Assembly (NCBI GenBank): GCA_933228895.1
Contig: OW121858.1
Span: 30,093,859 to 30,157,858 of the forward strand
Origin: Platycnemis pennipes
Lineage: Eukaryota; Arthropoda; Insecta; Odonata; Platycnemididae
DNA: 64,000 nt
Direction: 5' to 3'
Shown: positions 10,806-21,522 of the stretch, one piece after another
How positions within the stretch are numbered: the stretch's first letter is position 1
How the letters are laid out: every line of letters begins with the position of its first letter
Position numbers and translations under genes: made by a program
The notes under the pieces: generated by a model
Told to the model about the DNA's origin: nothing
Database searches by the model: none
The model's input: only the letters and a program-made list of their open reading frames with translations

Positions 10806-11189
10806 TTAAGAGGAGCTACTTTTTCGCGTTATACTCCGTTTAATGAAAATAAAGTTGAAAAAACATGCTTTGACGTCCCAAGCTCCGTAAAGAGTGGATT
10901 TATTTTAGGGGGTCCTGGGATGTGTAGAGTAATTTTTGGAGCCCGATTTCGGGTGGTAAATATTTGTCTGAGAACTGCAATCGTCTATAGCCTGTCGAAG
11001 AAATATTTTTCTTTACTTTCCTTATTATTTTACGCAATTTTTATGAAAGTCAGTTAATAATGTTTATTATTAGTTTAGCGGTTTTTTTATTTATTCAGAC
11101 ATCGCATTTAGTTTCCCTTAACTGTGAGTGTAAAATAAAACTCCACATGATGTCGACAATACGGAAAAATGGTAGGTAAAGTAAACGAA
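10806..11189. other. Spacer, partly the repeated flank
   Basis: The region 10930-11050 resembles the flanks at 8545 and 9885 (GATTTCGGGTGGTAAATATTTGTC). The rest is AT-rich without recognisable content. Confidence 0.4.
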
Positions 11190-11840
11190 GTAGATATCGA
11201 ATTTCGACTTCGACCTATCGAAGTGTAAAAGCTAATCCGATTATGTAAATTGAGACCTAAATCGAGAGCCATATCTGTTATATACTTTTGAACGTTTTTT
11301 CGCTAGGATTGTTCCAATTATATGAGAACCATTTATATGATACCATATATTTATATATATGGTAACGGGTTAACGTTTTTCCCGTATTCAAACCCCGAGA
11401 CAGAACTCGAAAAGACTTTGAAATCGACTGAAAAGAAAGTGCGCTAAACCGTGCAATGCGATAAATATCGATAGCAGTATTTGACTTAGACCTATCGATA
11501 TATGACTATATCGATATATGAATCCATCGTTACGTCTATTATCGATATGATTATCGATTTGGAATACCTAGACATAACTGAGAGATATATCCGTTAGATA
11601 GTTTTGAATGTTTTTTTCCTAGTTTAGTAGTCCATTTATCCAAACATGATAACGGTTTTCCCAAGTACAAACTCCGTGACAGAAATCGAATAGAATTCGA
11701 ACGTGATTAAAACGAAAATGCGCTCGACCCGTCGGGCGATAAATATCGATATCAAAATTCGACCTCGATCAATCGATATTTGAACGATAATCGATTTTGA
11801 AAGTCGAAACATGTATATATCGATAGTCGCACAATCGAAA
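11190..11840. repeat. Tandem duplication of about 300 bp rich in ATCGATA
   Basis: The unit at about 11240-11510 (AGCCATATCTGTTATATACTTTTG ... GTGCAATGCGATAAATATCGATA) is repeated at about 11575-11770 (GAGATATATCCGTTAGATAG ... GGGCGATAAATATCGATATC). ATCGATA/TATCGAT words occur more than ten times. TATCGATA is the known binding word of insect DREF and CGATA that of BEAF-type boundary proteins, so this could be a binding cluster; it could equally be a decayed satellite. Confidence 0.6.
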
Positions 11841-12200
11841 GCGTTAGGTCTCGAAGCGGGCCTCGCAAACACACGCCGGAAGATGCAGACTTGACGGAGG
11901 GAAATTTATACGACGCCCGGAGTCTCAGAGCTCCCAGTTTCGGGTTTAAGAAGGGGAGGGGGGATCTCTTCATATCTCGAAGTGAAGTTCTTAAGAAAAG
12001 GAGAGGGGAGGGGAGAGGAGTGTCTTTGGAAGATAAACGGGCCGAAGGAACTCCAAAGGGGAGACAGGTGGAGCCATCTGACGTCGGGGCAGATGAAGCA
12101 CTGCCTGCTCTTTTGGGCCGAACAAGCTCTTTCCCGATTACGTCACCAGGGTGGAGCACAAACAGCGATGATAACAATTTACGATAAATTAAACCAGTCG
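11841..12200. other. GC-rich island without a credible gene
   Basis: Sharply higher GC than its surroundings, with runs such as AAGGGGAGGGGGGATC and AGGGGAGGGGAGAGGAG. Overlapping open frames exist on both strands (to 141 codons), as expected by chance in stop-poor GC-rich DNA. No protein family is recognisable. Confidence 0.4.
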
Positions 12201-12403
12201 AAGTACATATATATATGTGTGTTAGACAGCTATACCTATGTATTTATGCATGTATTTGAGCCGAGTTGGCGCTCAGCTGAGCTGAAATAGCTTACCCCTG
12301 AACAGCTGAGGTTTGCTGAGATCCCTGAAACAGTTGAAAAACGAAACTCGCGAGTGTCGCTTTTCTTTTGTTTCGCCAATTTAATTTTCGTCATAGTCAT
12401 TTA
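12201..12403. other. Spacer
   Basis: Mixed composition; includes an (AT)n run and GCTGAG repeats near 12270-12320. Nothing further recognised. Confidence 0.4.
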
Positions 12404-13156
12404 GGAGGTTGAAAAGAGAAAGGAAAGGAGATCCGAAAAGAGAAGGTCATATCATTTTTTTATATTTTCAGCACTTATAGAACTAAAGTTCTTCTGTCTA
12501 ATAAAGTAAAGATTATTATACCAACCATACTCCTTTTTACAAAAATTACATTTGAAATTACACACGATTAACGGCGAGAATGGCCATCACATGGGAATAT
12601 AACGTTTAAAAATACCATAGTGACATGTCATTTTTGCGAAAAACTGATATTTTTTGCGTAATTTCACAAGAAATAGAATGACACGAAAAACAAAATGCAT
12701 CAACCCACCGTATTTTTCGCTAAATCCACCAATTACTGCGCTTATAGCAGACGAAATGCGTTAGTTGACTTCAAGTGGCGCTGCGGTTGCTCTAGCCAAA
12801 ATGTATGGCGTATGAATAATATCATTACTAATGAGATATTAAAGCATATTTCAGAAAAATATTATAACATAACGTTTGATAGTAATATTCTGGTGTTATA
12901 CATTAGTAAATTCATTGAGTACATGAATTTATTTCTTTAAAGTAAATGCAGAACTGACTCCATCGTCGAGCTGATTAAAATGATCATAAAAAAGAAATCC
13001 TTCGAGTTTCCATCGTATTTCTTGTGATACTTTTGACTTTCAATAGCTTAGGTAGTTTTATTTGTGAAGTAAGGATCACTTAGCAGGCATATGCTCGTAC
13101 TTAAATTAATAAGATTCCTCAGACAACTTGACTCAAGCAGTCGCGAGCCAACCTCC
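12404..13156. mobile_element. MITE family 2, second copy
   Basis: Nearly collinear with 10072-10805. The right end CCAACCTCC is followed by TTAA (13157-13160); the left end GGAGGTTG follows TTTA. A purine-rich insertion of about 20 bp (around AAAGAGAAAGGAAAGGAG) follows the left terminus and explains the extra length. Internal differences are mostly single substitutions, so the two copies are relatively young compared with the family 1 copies. Confidence 0.82.
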
Positions 13157-13160
13157 TTAA

Positions 13161-13618
13161 GTATTTTCTAGTTTGCATGCCTGATAGCTGACGATTTTGT
13201 GCGATTAGCGTAATTTAGAAGTAATCTTATGGGTTAATTAAATATCACTGATATACTGTGCCGAGTAACGTTTTTAATGGATTTTTTGGTAAAATTGGTT
13301 TGGTAAAATGCGAAGATTAGGAAAGTTTTGCAGCGTTGGTGAGGATAATTAAGTCGGTAAGAAAGGAAGGTAGAGAAATATAAGGAACGCATTCAAACAA
13401 TAAAAGTTGTTGGAATACAAAGGTGAACAATCCGACTAATTCAACATAAAAGTCGAAGTTTAGACTAGAATATTATTACAAATCCTTTTTATGCATGATA
13501 TTTCATGCATGTTTGGTTTGAATTCACCCCCTGCCACACACCTTTAATGGTGGATTGCAGGCAATTATGTAGATGTAGGTGAAAAAAGTGATTTTCCAAA
13601 CTTGCAAAGTTGCAGTAA
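13161..13618. other. Spacer with an arthropod dispersed-repeat end
   Basis: Mostly AT-rich and unrecognised. At about 13518-13585 the sequence CACCCCCTGCCACACACC ... GCAGGCAATTATGTAGATGTAGG is the reverse complement of the block at 2712 and 26242. Confidence 0.5.
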
Positions 13619-13778
13619 AACTTGCAGATTAATAATGTGAAGAGAAATGTCGTTTTGACGAAAAACTTAAAACAAGATGCGCAATTTTATGCAGAATTTA
13701 GCATTGTGAAAAAGTGATCGCCTCACCCCTCACTTACTTCATTGATATTCATAAATTTTTCGTCGAAAGAAAGCAGAA
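13619..13778. mobile_element. MITE family 1 internal fragment
   Basis: Matches the middle of family 1 (TTGCAGATTAATAATGTGAAGAGAAATGTCG broken into GTGAAGAGAAATGTCG, GATGCGCAATTTTATGC and AATTTAGCATTGTGAAAAAG). It stops near AAAGAAAGCAGAAA, where the sequence turns directly into the 163-bp satellite monomer (ATCTTATCGCCACTGG). The missing right half of the MITE was replaced or displaced by the satellite. Confidence 0.75.
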
Positions 13779-13876
13779 ATCTTATCGCCACTGGCACGAT
13801 AGCCAACTCCGTGAATCGACCAATAGGAGTCGATTCCTACTTTTAATCGACGAATTTCGATTCCAACTAACGGAAT
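13779..13876. repeat. Detached satellite monomer, left part
   Basis: TCTTATCGCCACTGGCACG through GAATCGACCAATAGGAGTCG to TTCGATTCCAACTAACGGAAT matches the 163-bp satellite at 14188-16005 and continues it, once the insertion 13877-14187 is ignored. Confidence 0.75.
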
Positions 13877-14187
13877 TTTTTTTTTTTTTTTACTTACGAT
13901 TTTTTGTTGTTAAAAAAAATTAACTTTATGTTGTCTTGTTCTTTATTTTCATAAATTTTTGCTTACCTTATGTTGCGAGGAATAAGTTCCCTGTCAGTGG
14001 TAAAAACTAAAATTGTCTCATTTTTTTCCATTTTCTTCGATTTCACATGTGCCAATGTTTGTAAGGGTGTCATATACAGGTACCCTTCTGACACCCTAAA
14101 TTATCTCCACGTGCTAAGTGTATGCATATATGTCTTGTTATATTTTATGTAATGCTACTGGAGAAAATAAATTCATTCATTCATTCA
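13877..14187. mobile_element. About 310-bp insertion inside the satellite, with (ATTC)n tail
   Basis: Starts with a T run and ends GAGAAAATAAATTCATTCATTCATTC, after which the satellite resumes with AATATGAAATAATCTCG. The left half of the monomer ends ..CGGAAT and the right half starts AATATG.., so joining the flanks restores a normal CCGAATATGAAAT unit. AATAAA followed by a short (ATTC)n is typical of the 3' end of non-LTR elements or their SINE partners, but no coding sequence is present, so the family is unknown. Confidence 0.6.
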
Positions 14188-16005
14188 ATATGAAATAATC
14201 TCGAATTCGATAAAATCTTCTCACGAACTAATGCTTTCGGTATAGCAATCTTATCGCCACTGCCACGAAAGTAACTGCGTGAATCGATCTTTGAGAGTCG
14301 ATTCCAACTTTTAATCGCCGAATTTCGATTCCGACTCACCGAATATGAAATAATCTCGAATTCGAGAACATCTCGTGACGAACTATGCTTTCGGTATAGC
14401 AATCTTATCGCTACTGCCACGAAAGTAATTGCGTGAATCGATCTTTGAGTGTCGATTCTTACGTTTAAACGCCAAATTTCGATGCCAACTCACGGAATAT
14501 GAAATAATCTCAAATGCGAGAAAATCTCGTCACGAAAATCTCGTCCTATATCTTCGGTATAGCAATCTTATCGCCACTGCCACGAAAGTAACTCCGTGAA
14601 TCGACCAATAGGAGTCGATTCCTACTTTTAATCGTCAAATTTCGATTCCGACTCACCAAATATGAGATAATCTCGAATTCGAGAAAATCTCGTCACGAAA
14701 ATGTCGTCCTATACCTTCGGTATAGCAATCTTATCGCCAATGCCACGAAAGCAAACTCTGTGAATCGTTCTATGGGAGTCGATTCCTACTTTTAATGGCG
14801 GAATTTCGATTCAAACTCACCGAATATGAAATAATCTCGAATTCGAGAATATCTCGTCTCGAAAATCTCGTCCTATATCTTCGGTATAGCAATCTTATCG
14901 CCACTGCCACGAATGTAACTCCGTGAATCGATCTCTGAGAGTCGATTCCTACTTTTAATCGTCAAATTTCGATTCCGACTCACCAAATATGAGATAATCT
15001 CGAATTCGAGAGAATCTCGTCACGAAAATGTCGTCCTATACCTTCGGTATAGCAATCTTATCGCCACTGCCACGAAAGTAACTCCGTGAATCGACCAATA
15101 GGAGTCGATTCCTACTTTTAATCGTCAAATTTCGATTCCGACTCACCAAATATGAGATAATCTCGAATTCGAGAAAATCTCGTCACGAAAATGTCGTCCT
15201 ATACCTTCGGTATAGCAATCTTATCGCCAATGCCACGAAAGCAAACTCTGTGAATCGTTCTATGGGAGTCGATTCCTACTTTTAATGGCGGAATTTCGAT
15301 TCAAACTCACCGAATATGAAATAATCTCGAATTCGAGAATATCTCGTCTCGAAAATCTCGTCCTATATCTTCGGTATAGCAATCATATCACCACTGCCAC
15401 GAAAGTAACCACGTGAATCGATATTTGAGAGTCGATTCCTACTTTTAATCGTCAAATTTCGATTCCGACTCACCAAATATGAGATAATCTCGAATTCGAG
15501 AAAATCTCGTCACGAAAATGTCGTCCTATACCTTCGGTATAGCAATCTTATCGCCACTGCCACGAAAGTAACTCCGTGAATCGACCAATAGGAGTCGATT
15601 CCTACTTTTAATCGTCAAATTTCGATTCCGACTCACCAAATATGAGATAATCTCGAATTCGAGAAAATCTCGTCACGAAAATGTCGTCCTATACCTTCGG
15701 TATAGCAATCTTATCGCCACTGCCACGAAAGTAACTCCGTGAATCGACCAATAGGAGTCGATTCCTACTTTTAATCGTCAAATTTCGATTCCGACTCACC
15801 AAATATGAGATAATCTCGAATTCGAGAAAATCTTGTCACGAAAATGTCGTCCTATACCTTCGGTATAGCAATCTTATCGCCACTGCCACGAAAGCCAACT
15901 GCGTGAATCGACCTATGGGAGTCGATTCCTAATTTTGATCGACGAATTTAGATTCCGACTCACCGAATATAAAGTATTCTCGAACTCGAGAACATCTCGT
16001 GACGA
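14188..16005. repeat. 163-bp satellite array, about 11 units, 490-bp higher-order repeat
   Basis: The landmark TCGCCACTGCCACGAAAG (or variant) falls at 14254, 14408, 14571, 14734, 14898, 15061, 15224, 15388, 15551, 15714 and 15877, i.e. spacing 163-164 bp after the first. Three unit types are distinguishable around the GTGAATCG core: A (ACCAATAGGAG), B (TTCTATGGGAG) and C (ATCTCTGAGAG or similar). Their order from 14571 is A-B-C-A-B-C-A-A, with A, B and C each recurring 490 bp later. Each monomer carries three dyads: GAATCGAC/GTCGATTC, the perfect palindrome TCTCGAATTCGAGA, and CTATACC-TTC-GGTATAG. The unit length is near nucleosomal. No coding potential. Confidence 0.93.
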
Positions 16006-16520
16006 ACGCGGCGCCCCCACCTTCGGGACGGCGTCGGGACGAATCAACTCGAACGACGTCTTCTTAACGTGCGACCTCCTAAACTCGACTGGACGTCTCG
16101 AGCGAGATGGCTTAAGGGTTTCAGGAGGTCAGCGATCCTTCTCAGGGGTGTGTGGGCGAGTGTGTTTTCGTCCAGGGTCCCTTAAAAACCCCCGGACCCC
16201 TCTCCGGAGTGCAAGGGGCCCTGCAACCAATAAATCCTCAATCTTTATCACTCCTGTTCTTCGCTCTCTTACCCTGATTGCCTGCAAAACCCCCTTCTCC
16301 TGTTCACATATCTCAGCCGGGCTACTAATGCCCCTCAAAGGAACATCCTTTCTTATCTCCCGGACGTCCTTCAAGACACTCGGCCCCTTAAAGACGATTT
16401 GGGGAGCAGGAATCCTTACTCTCCCGAAAGAATAAGGATCTCTGAGAGGGAGAACGAAGCGAATAACAAAACGGACGTCGGAGATATCTTCCAGACCCGA
16501 AAAACAGCTTAAGACTACTT
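16006..16520. other. GC-rich island following the satellite
   Basis: The satellite gives way to GAACGCGGCGCCCCC. To 16440 the sequence is GC-rich, with CAGGGTCCC, CCCCCGGACCCC, AAGGGGCCC words. A 166-codon + strand frame (15935-16435) begins inside the satellite and has no recognisable domain, so it is not called as a gene. Confidence 0.4.
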
Positions 16521-16564
16521 CGAGTTAATCGATATATCGATTGGTCGATATCCAGACTAAAGCA

Positions 16565-17085
16565 GCGTTTACACGTAGCAGTTGACTGCTATGACAGTCG
16601 CGAGATGCGCGATATATCGATATATCGCTACTGCTGTGATGCATCTGCACCAACTTCTCTGCAGCTTAGTGCCGCTATTTAGGCGTTGCCACAACAAATA
16701 AAAATAGTTTTATTTCATAAAGTGATTGATGCTTAAATTTTCATGAAATTCTTCAAGCAATAAAAACAATTGACGATTATCTTTTGCTCTAATTCTTTAA
16801 AGAGTAGAAATTCCTCTTTTGGGAAGGGATATCCTTGTTATTACATCAAAATTCCATCGTGTATTGCTTTCCGTTGGCGATTGTTGCGATTGTGTTGGAT
16901 ACATTTCCGATTAGAAAGTAGACGGACTTCAACTTTGCTAATAGCTCGAACTAGGATCGATAGTGTTCGACATGTGTCCAATATCGACCTGAACTCGCAT
17001 CGCAGTTGCTATTTACACATGCGAGTGGAGCATAATAGTTGTTAGCAGTTGACTGTCATAGCAGTCAACTGCTACGTGTAAACGC
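16565..17085. mobile_element. 521-bp TIR element (CGTTTACACG family), full copy
   Basis: The left end GCGTTTACACGTAGCAGTTG is identical, as reverse complement, to the right end finishing at 17085, and the inverted match continues through ACTGCTATGACAGTC, about 35 bp in all. The right terminus also contains its own palindrome (GTTGACTG..CAGTCAAC). Partial copies lie at 32745-33165, 33740-33800 and 55680-56225. It is non-coding. The GGTGCGTTTACACG-type end is common among MITEs; no target duplication is clear, so the superfamily is left open. Confidence 0.82.
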
Positions 17086-17600
17086 ACCGTAACTCGAAGT
17101 TGGTCCAAGATATCGATAGGTCGATATCTTGGACCTACTTAATCTTAAGCTACAGGTCGATCCGTTTCTTGAAAACGCAAAGGAACCCTTTTCATCGTAA
17201 TTGGTTTTCATGGAATTATCGATAGTGTTCGTATATCGATATATAATGCTGACTTTTTGTGACTCGCGCTGCTTAAACGGTACCTACTTCCACTCTTGCG
17301 TTGCGCCAAACGATTAATCAATTCTTAGGTAATTAAGCAATAAAGTGACGTGTTTTTATCGCTTATCACTTTTTTCCATTCCTGTTCCGACCGTGACCAG
17401 AATAAACTCTGCTCTTGCATAGCAACGTAAAAAAACCAACTGCCGAACTTATTCAAAAAGTGATTGTGTCCCACGATACTTTCACGAAATCTTACCGGCA
17501 GTGATTGTCAATTTCTCTTTCCGAAATATGTTACCAAGACTACAGTAATACCCGAGTACTGTACAGTAATACTGTTACAGTATTAATACAGTAATAATAC
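17086..17600. other. Spacer with CGATA words and short CAGTAATA repeats
   Basis: TATCGATA-type words recur at 17110-17250. Around 17540-17610 there are about seven copies of ACAGTAATA(C). Nothing else recognised. Confidence 0.45.
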
Positions 17601-17609
17601 AGTAATACT

Positions 17610-19570
17610 GTTAAGCGATGTTTTTTGCTAAATTTAACGATCTCGATTTGCTTAACATAAGATATCCCTTGTATATCCCTCAACTAGTTATAAGGACTAA
17701 TGATAATCATATTTGTAGACGAAAGTCAAGGAAAAACGATTAGGTATCATATAAGTGGACTGAAAGTTGCTTAGTGATTTTTCGCGAAAAAATAGTACCG
17801 TACCAGATAATTAGGATGAACATTGAGTGATCGTCAGTTTTTCTTTCTCAAAATGGTTTCGTTGAAATAGCATATCCCTTATATATCCCTAAACTAGTTG
17901 TAAGGACAAATCATAATCATATTTGTGGACTAAAAGTGAATGTTAAGCGATGTTTTTGGAAAATTTTATGGGAAGTGATTATCAGCGATGTTATAAAGTT
18001 TCGAGATTTACTAAAGATAGGATATCCCTTGTATATCCTTCAACTGGCTCAATGAAAAATAACTAGGTGTCATATAAGTGGACGAAAACTGTTTAGCGAT
18101 GTTTTCGCGAACAAATAGTGACCGTGCCAGAAAATTAGGATGAAAATTGAGTGATCGTTAGTTTTTCAAAATTGTTTCCATGAGATAACATATCCCTTAT
18201 ATATCCCTCGAATAGTTATAAGGACAAATGATAATCATATTTGTGGACGAAATTTACTGTTAAGCTATATTTTCGCGAATAAATCGTGACCGTACCAGAT
18301 AATTAGGATGAACATTGAGCGATCGTCAGTTTTTCTTTCTCAAAATTGTTTCGTTGAGATAGCATATCCCTTATATATCCCTCGAATAGTTGTAAGGACA
18401 AATGATAATCATATTTGTGGACGAAAGTTGACTGTTAAGAGATGTTTTTGCAACATTTTAAGGGAAGTGATTATCAGCGTTGTTTCGCAAGGATCTTGAT
18501 TTACTTAAGGTAGGATTTCCCTTGTATATCCGTCAACCTGTTCAATGAAAAGTAAGAAAATTGACTGTTTAACGATTTTTCTCGAGAAAATAGTGACTGT
18601 ACCAGATAATTACGGTGAACATTGTTCGATCCTCAGTTTTTCTTTCTCAAAATTGTTTCGTTGAGATACTTGCATATCCATTAACTAGTTGTAGGGACAA
18701 ATGAATATCGTATTGGTGGACGAAAGTTGACGCTTAAGAGATGTTTTCACGAAATTCGTTCGGGAAGCGGTCGTCAGCTTTGTTCAGCAAGGATCTTGAT
18801 TTACTTAAGGTAGGATATCCCTTGTATATCCCTCAACTAGCTCAATGAAAAGTAAGAAAATTGACTGTTTAGCGATATTTCGCCGAAAAATAGTGACCGT
18901 ACCAGATAATTAGGATGAACATTCATTGATCGTCAGTTTTACTTGCTCAACATTGTTTCGTTGAGTTAGTATATCCCTTTTATATCCCTCAACTAGTTGT
19001 AAGGACAAATGAAGATCATATTTGTGGACGAAATTTGATTGTTAAGCGATGTTTTCGCGAAATTCGTTCGGGAAGCCTGCGTCAGCGGTGTTTCGCAACG
19101 ATCTCGATGTACTTAAGATAGGATATCCCTCATATATCCCTCAACTGGTTGTAAGGAAAAATTATAATTATATTTGTGGACAAAAGTTTATGTTAGGCGA
19201 TGTGTTTGTGACATTTTACAGGAAGTGATCATCGGTAGTATTTCGCAAGGATCCCTATTTGCTTAAGATAAGATATCCCTTGTATATCCCTCAACTAGCT
19301 CAATGAAAAGTAAGAAGAATGACAGTTTAGCGATTTTATGCGAAAAAATAGAGACCTTCCCAGATAATTAAGATGAACATTGAGCGATCGTCAGTTTTTT
19401 ATTTAAGATGTTTTTTTATTTTAAATGTTTATTTAAGATAGCATGTCCCTTATATATCTCTCAACCAGTTGTAAGGACAAATGATTATCATATTTGTGGG
19501 CGAAATTTGACTGTAAAGCGATGTTTTCGCGAAATTCGCTCGGGAAGTGATCGTCAGCGTTGTTGAGCAA
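17610..19570. repeat. About 155-bp satellite, alternating dimers, about 12 units
   Basis: The landmark (G/C)ATATCCCTT.TATATCC falls at 17661, 17871, 18021, 18189, 18363, 18514, 18672 (decayed), 18814, 18969, 19122, 19272 and 19441; most intervals are 142-174 bp. Two monomer types alternate: type 1 (GATATCCCTTGTATATCC followed by CAATGAAAAGTAAG and ACCAGATAATTAGGATGAAC) and type 2 (CATATCCCTTATATATCC followed by TAAGGACAAATGATAATC and GGGAAGTGATTATCAGC). Two neighbouring type-2 starts (18189, 18363) and a chimeric unit (19122) break the alternation, as unequal exchange would. Unrelated to the 163-bp satellite. Confidence 0.88.
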
Positions 19571-20060
19571 GGGTCTCGATACTTTTTTTCGAAGGGGTTG
19601 GAGAGAATCAACCCCCTCTTGAGTCCCCTTCGCTTAAAAAGCTCGATTAAACCACCCCCTTACAAACACCCCCCCCCTGTCTCCTGCCCTCACACCGGAA
19701 CGGAACGCGATGGAGAGACATCTATACTTGCGTGGGGGAACCCTTAGAGAGGTTGGGGTTACCTACGTATCCATGGCAATAAATTCTTTCGAAGGGTACA
19801 AGCATCCCCTCCCCTGCTCCATTCTTGCAGACCCCCCACCCTAGCGTCCCCTCAGGATCGGTTCGATCCCTGGAAGGGTACAGAACGCGACTCGTGGACC
19901 CTTTTCCACTCGGAATTTTTCCCTCTTTTTCGATCGGGGTGGAGCCCAACCGAAAGGGAGGGCCTCTGGCGGGAGATTTATGCGTCAGCGCCTGATGGGA
20001 AGTTTGTGGGGGGGTGGATGAGGTTGGGGTAAGTTGAGATTTTCAGACGTTTCTTTCCAA
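19571..20060. other. GC-rich island
   Basis: Abrupt switch from the satellite to sequence with CCCCCTCTTGAGTCCCC, CACCCCCCCCCTGTC and GGTTGGGGTTACC. Open frames of 66 and 75 codons have no recognisable features. It resembles in texture the islands near 8.3, 37.2 and 44.2 kb. Confidence 0.4.
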
Positions 20061-20244
20061 ATGCCATTGAGATCTCGTACCGGGGACTTCAAGAAAGGTT
20101 TTGACTTGTGTTCCGTTTCGTGTTTGCGTTCGTGGGTGTCTGTAAGGCTAAAGAAAGCTGAAATTTACGACTGAATCTTATTTATAGAGCTAGGAGGAAG
20201 AAATATATAAATAAATATATATATATATATTTATATATAAAAGT
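20061..20244. other. Spacer with (AT)n run
   Basis: Contains an AT microsatellite at about 20196-20240. Nothing else recognised. Confidence 0.4.
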
Positions 20245-20455
20245 GCATATATCATCAGCGGTCAACAATATCCTAACGTTGCTTAGTGACGCAGCCCTCC
20301 ACCCAGCTTTTCTATCGGCTACAACCTCTTCAACTTGACGTAATTCTTCTCTTTTACATCCTTCACAACCTGTTCTTTACTACATCTCATACGAGGCCTG
20401 CCTTTTTCTATTCTTCCCGTTCACTTTTCCCTCGATATCAAGCCAATCATTATTT
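20245..20455 (-). pseudogene. LINE 3' tail fragment
   Basis: Minus-strand 3' end of the LINE family: tail CATCAGCGGTCAACAAT, then GTTGCTTAGTGACGCAGCCC and CACAACCTGTTC..TACTACATCTCATACGAGGCCTGCC, breaking off after CACTTTTCCCTCGAT. Belongs to the variant with GTTGCTTAG in its tail. Confidence 0.82.
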
Positions 20456-20516
20456 CCTTACGCTTTTTCTCTAAACTTCCGCGTTTCTGAGCATTTTATC
20501 TTGTAAATTTGTTGAT

Positions 20517-21045
20517 ATGACGTCATCATCGTCATCACAGTCAACAAGCATAAGGTTGCTTAGAGACGCAGCTATCCACCCAGTTCTCCTATCAGCTCTA
20601 ATCCTCTCATAATTAACATATTTCTTCTCTTTCACATCCTTCATTACTTGTTTTGTATATCTTACGTACAAGGCCTTTTCCATTCTTCCCGTTCACTTTA
20701 CCTTCAACGAATGTCTTCATCAGACCACCGTGTCTTAAGATTTGACCTATTTAGTGCTCCCGTCTTCTTCTTAGAGTTTTCAGCAGATTTCTTTCTTCTC
20801 TCCCACTCTTCTTAAAAGATTTCTTCGTTTGTCACTCGGTCGATCAATTTAATATTCGAATTATTCTTCTTGGAATAGCACCACATTTCAAATGCTTCCA
20901 GCCTGGACTTCTGTGCTGCTGGTATTGTCTTACATGCTTCGCTGCCATATAAATAGAAGGCTCCAGCTTATGTTCTAATGAAATTTTGGTAATGAATTGT
21001 CGGTAGTGATGGATACAATACCGCTGTCTTAATACACAATTACAC
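20517..21045 (-). pseudogene. LINE 3' fragment, second subfamily
   Basis: Minus strand. Tail (CATCATCGTCATCACAGTCAAC) followed by the C-terminal region, the GTTTGTCACTCGGTCGATC segment and the GAATAGCACCACATTTC segment, ending in TGATGGATACAATACCGC, the same subfamily-specific stretch found at the start of 6655-7020. The open frame 20471-20683 retains VMKDVKEKKYVN, the eroded C-terminal motif. Confidence 0.82.
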
Positions 21046-21078
21046 CACCGAGACGAAGTCAGTTTTCTGTGAAATGTC

Positions 21079-21173
21079 CTAGGGTGTAATATCACCCATC
21101 GCCCAAGTGCTAAGTTGTAAGTCCTACGAACTGTATATTAGAAGGTCCGGGGTTCAATTCCCGGCTGAGCCAA
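21079..21173 (+). ncRNA. tRNA-derived SINE head, degenerate
   Basis: A perfect T-arm-like hairpin (CCGGG-TTCAATT-CCCGG) supplies a Pol III B box (GGTTCAATTCC), and the 3' end GGCTGAGCCA resembles an acceptor stem. The A-box side (GTGCTAAG region) is eroded. An anticodon arm cannot be drawn, so it is a tRNA relic, not a functional tRNA gene. Confidence 0.5.
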
Positions 21174-21522
21174 ATTTTTTCTGTTGTAAGGCTTGAATCC
21201 ATCTTCACCACCTTCCTTGTGTAGGTTCTTTTATGTGTTACCTATCCATTATCCTTAATATATCCTTGGAATATATATATCCACCTCGTGTGCTATAATA
21301 CATATCTATAATTATATAAATACAATCTATTATGTGAACACGCTCTGTAAACAGATATTACAAGGATAGAATAAGGAAAAAGGATGATCAAAACCTAAAC
21401 AGTCATATTTATCCACCTCGTGTGTGTATATATTTATAATACATACCTATATATCTATAAATGCAATCAATTATTAAACACGCTCTGTAAACAAATATAA
21501 CAACGATATAAACAAAAAATTT

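Noticed and set aside
11752..12177. 141-codon minus-strand frame and overlapping + strand frames
   Set aside because: All lie in a GC-rich island, none shows codon bias, splice signals or a recognisable protein.
15935..16435. 166-codon + strand frame after the satellite
   Set aside because: It starts inside the satellite and runs through a GC-rich, stop-poor island; an overlapping minus-strand frame is equally open and neither has a domain.
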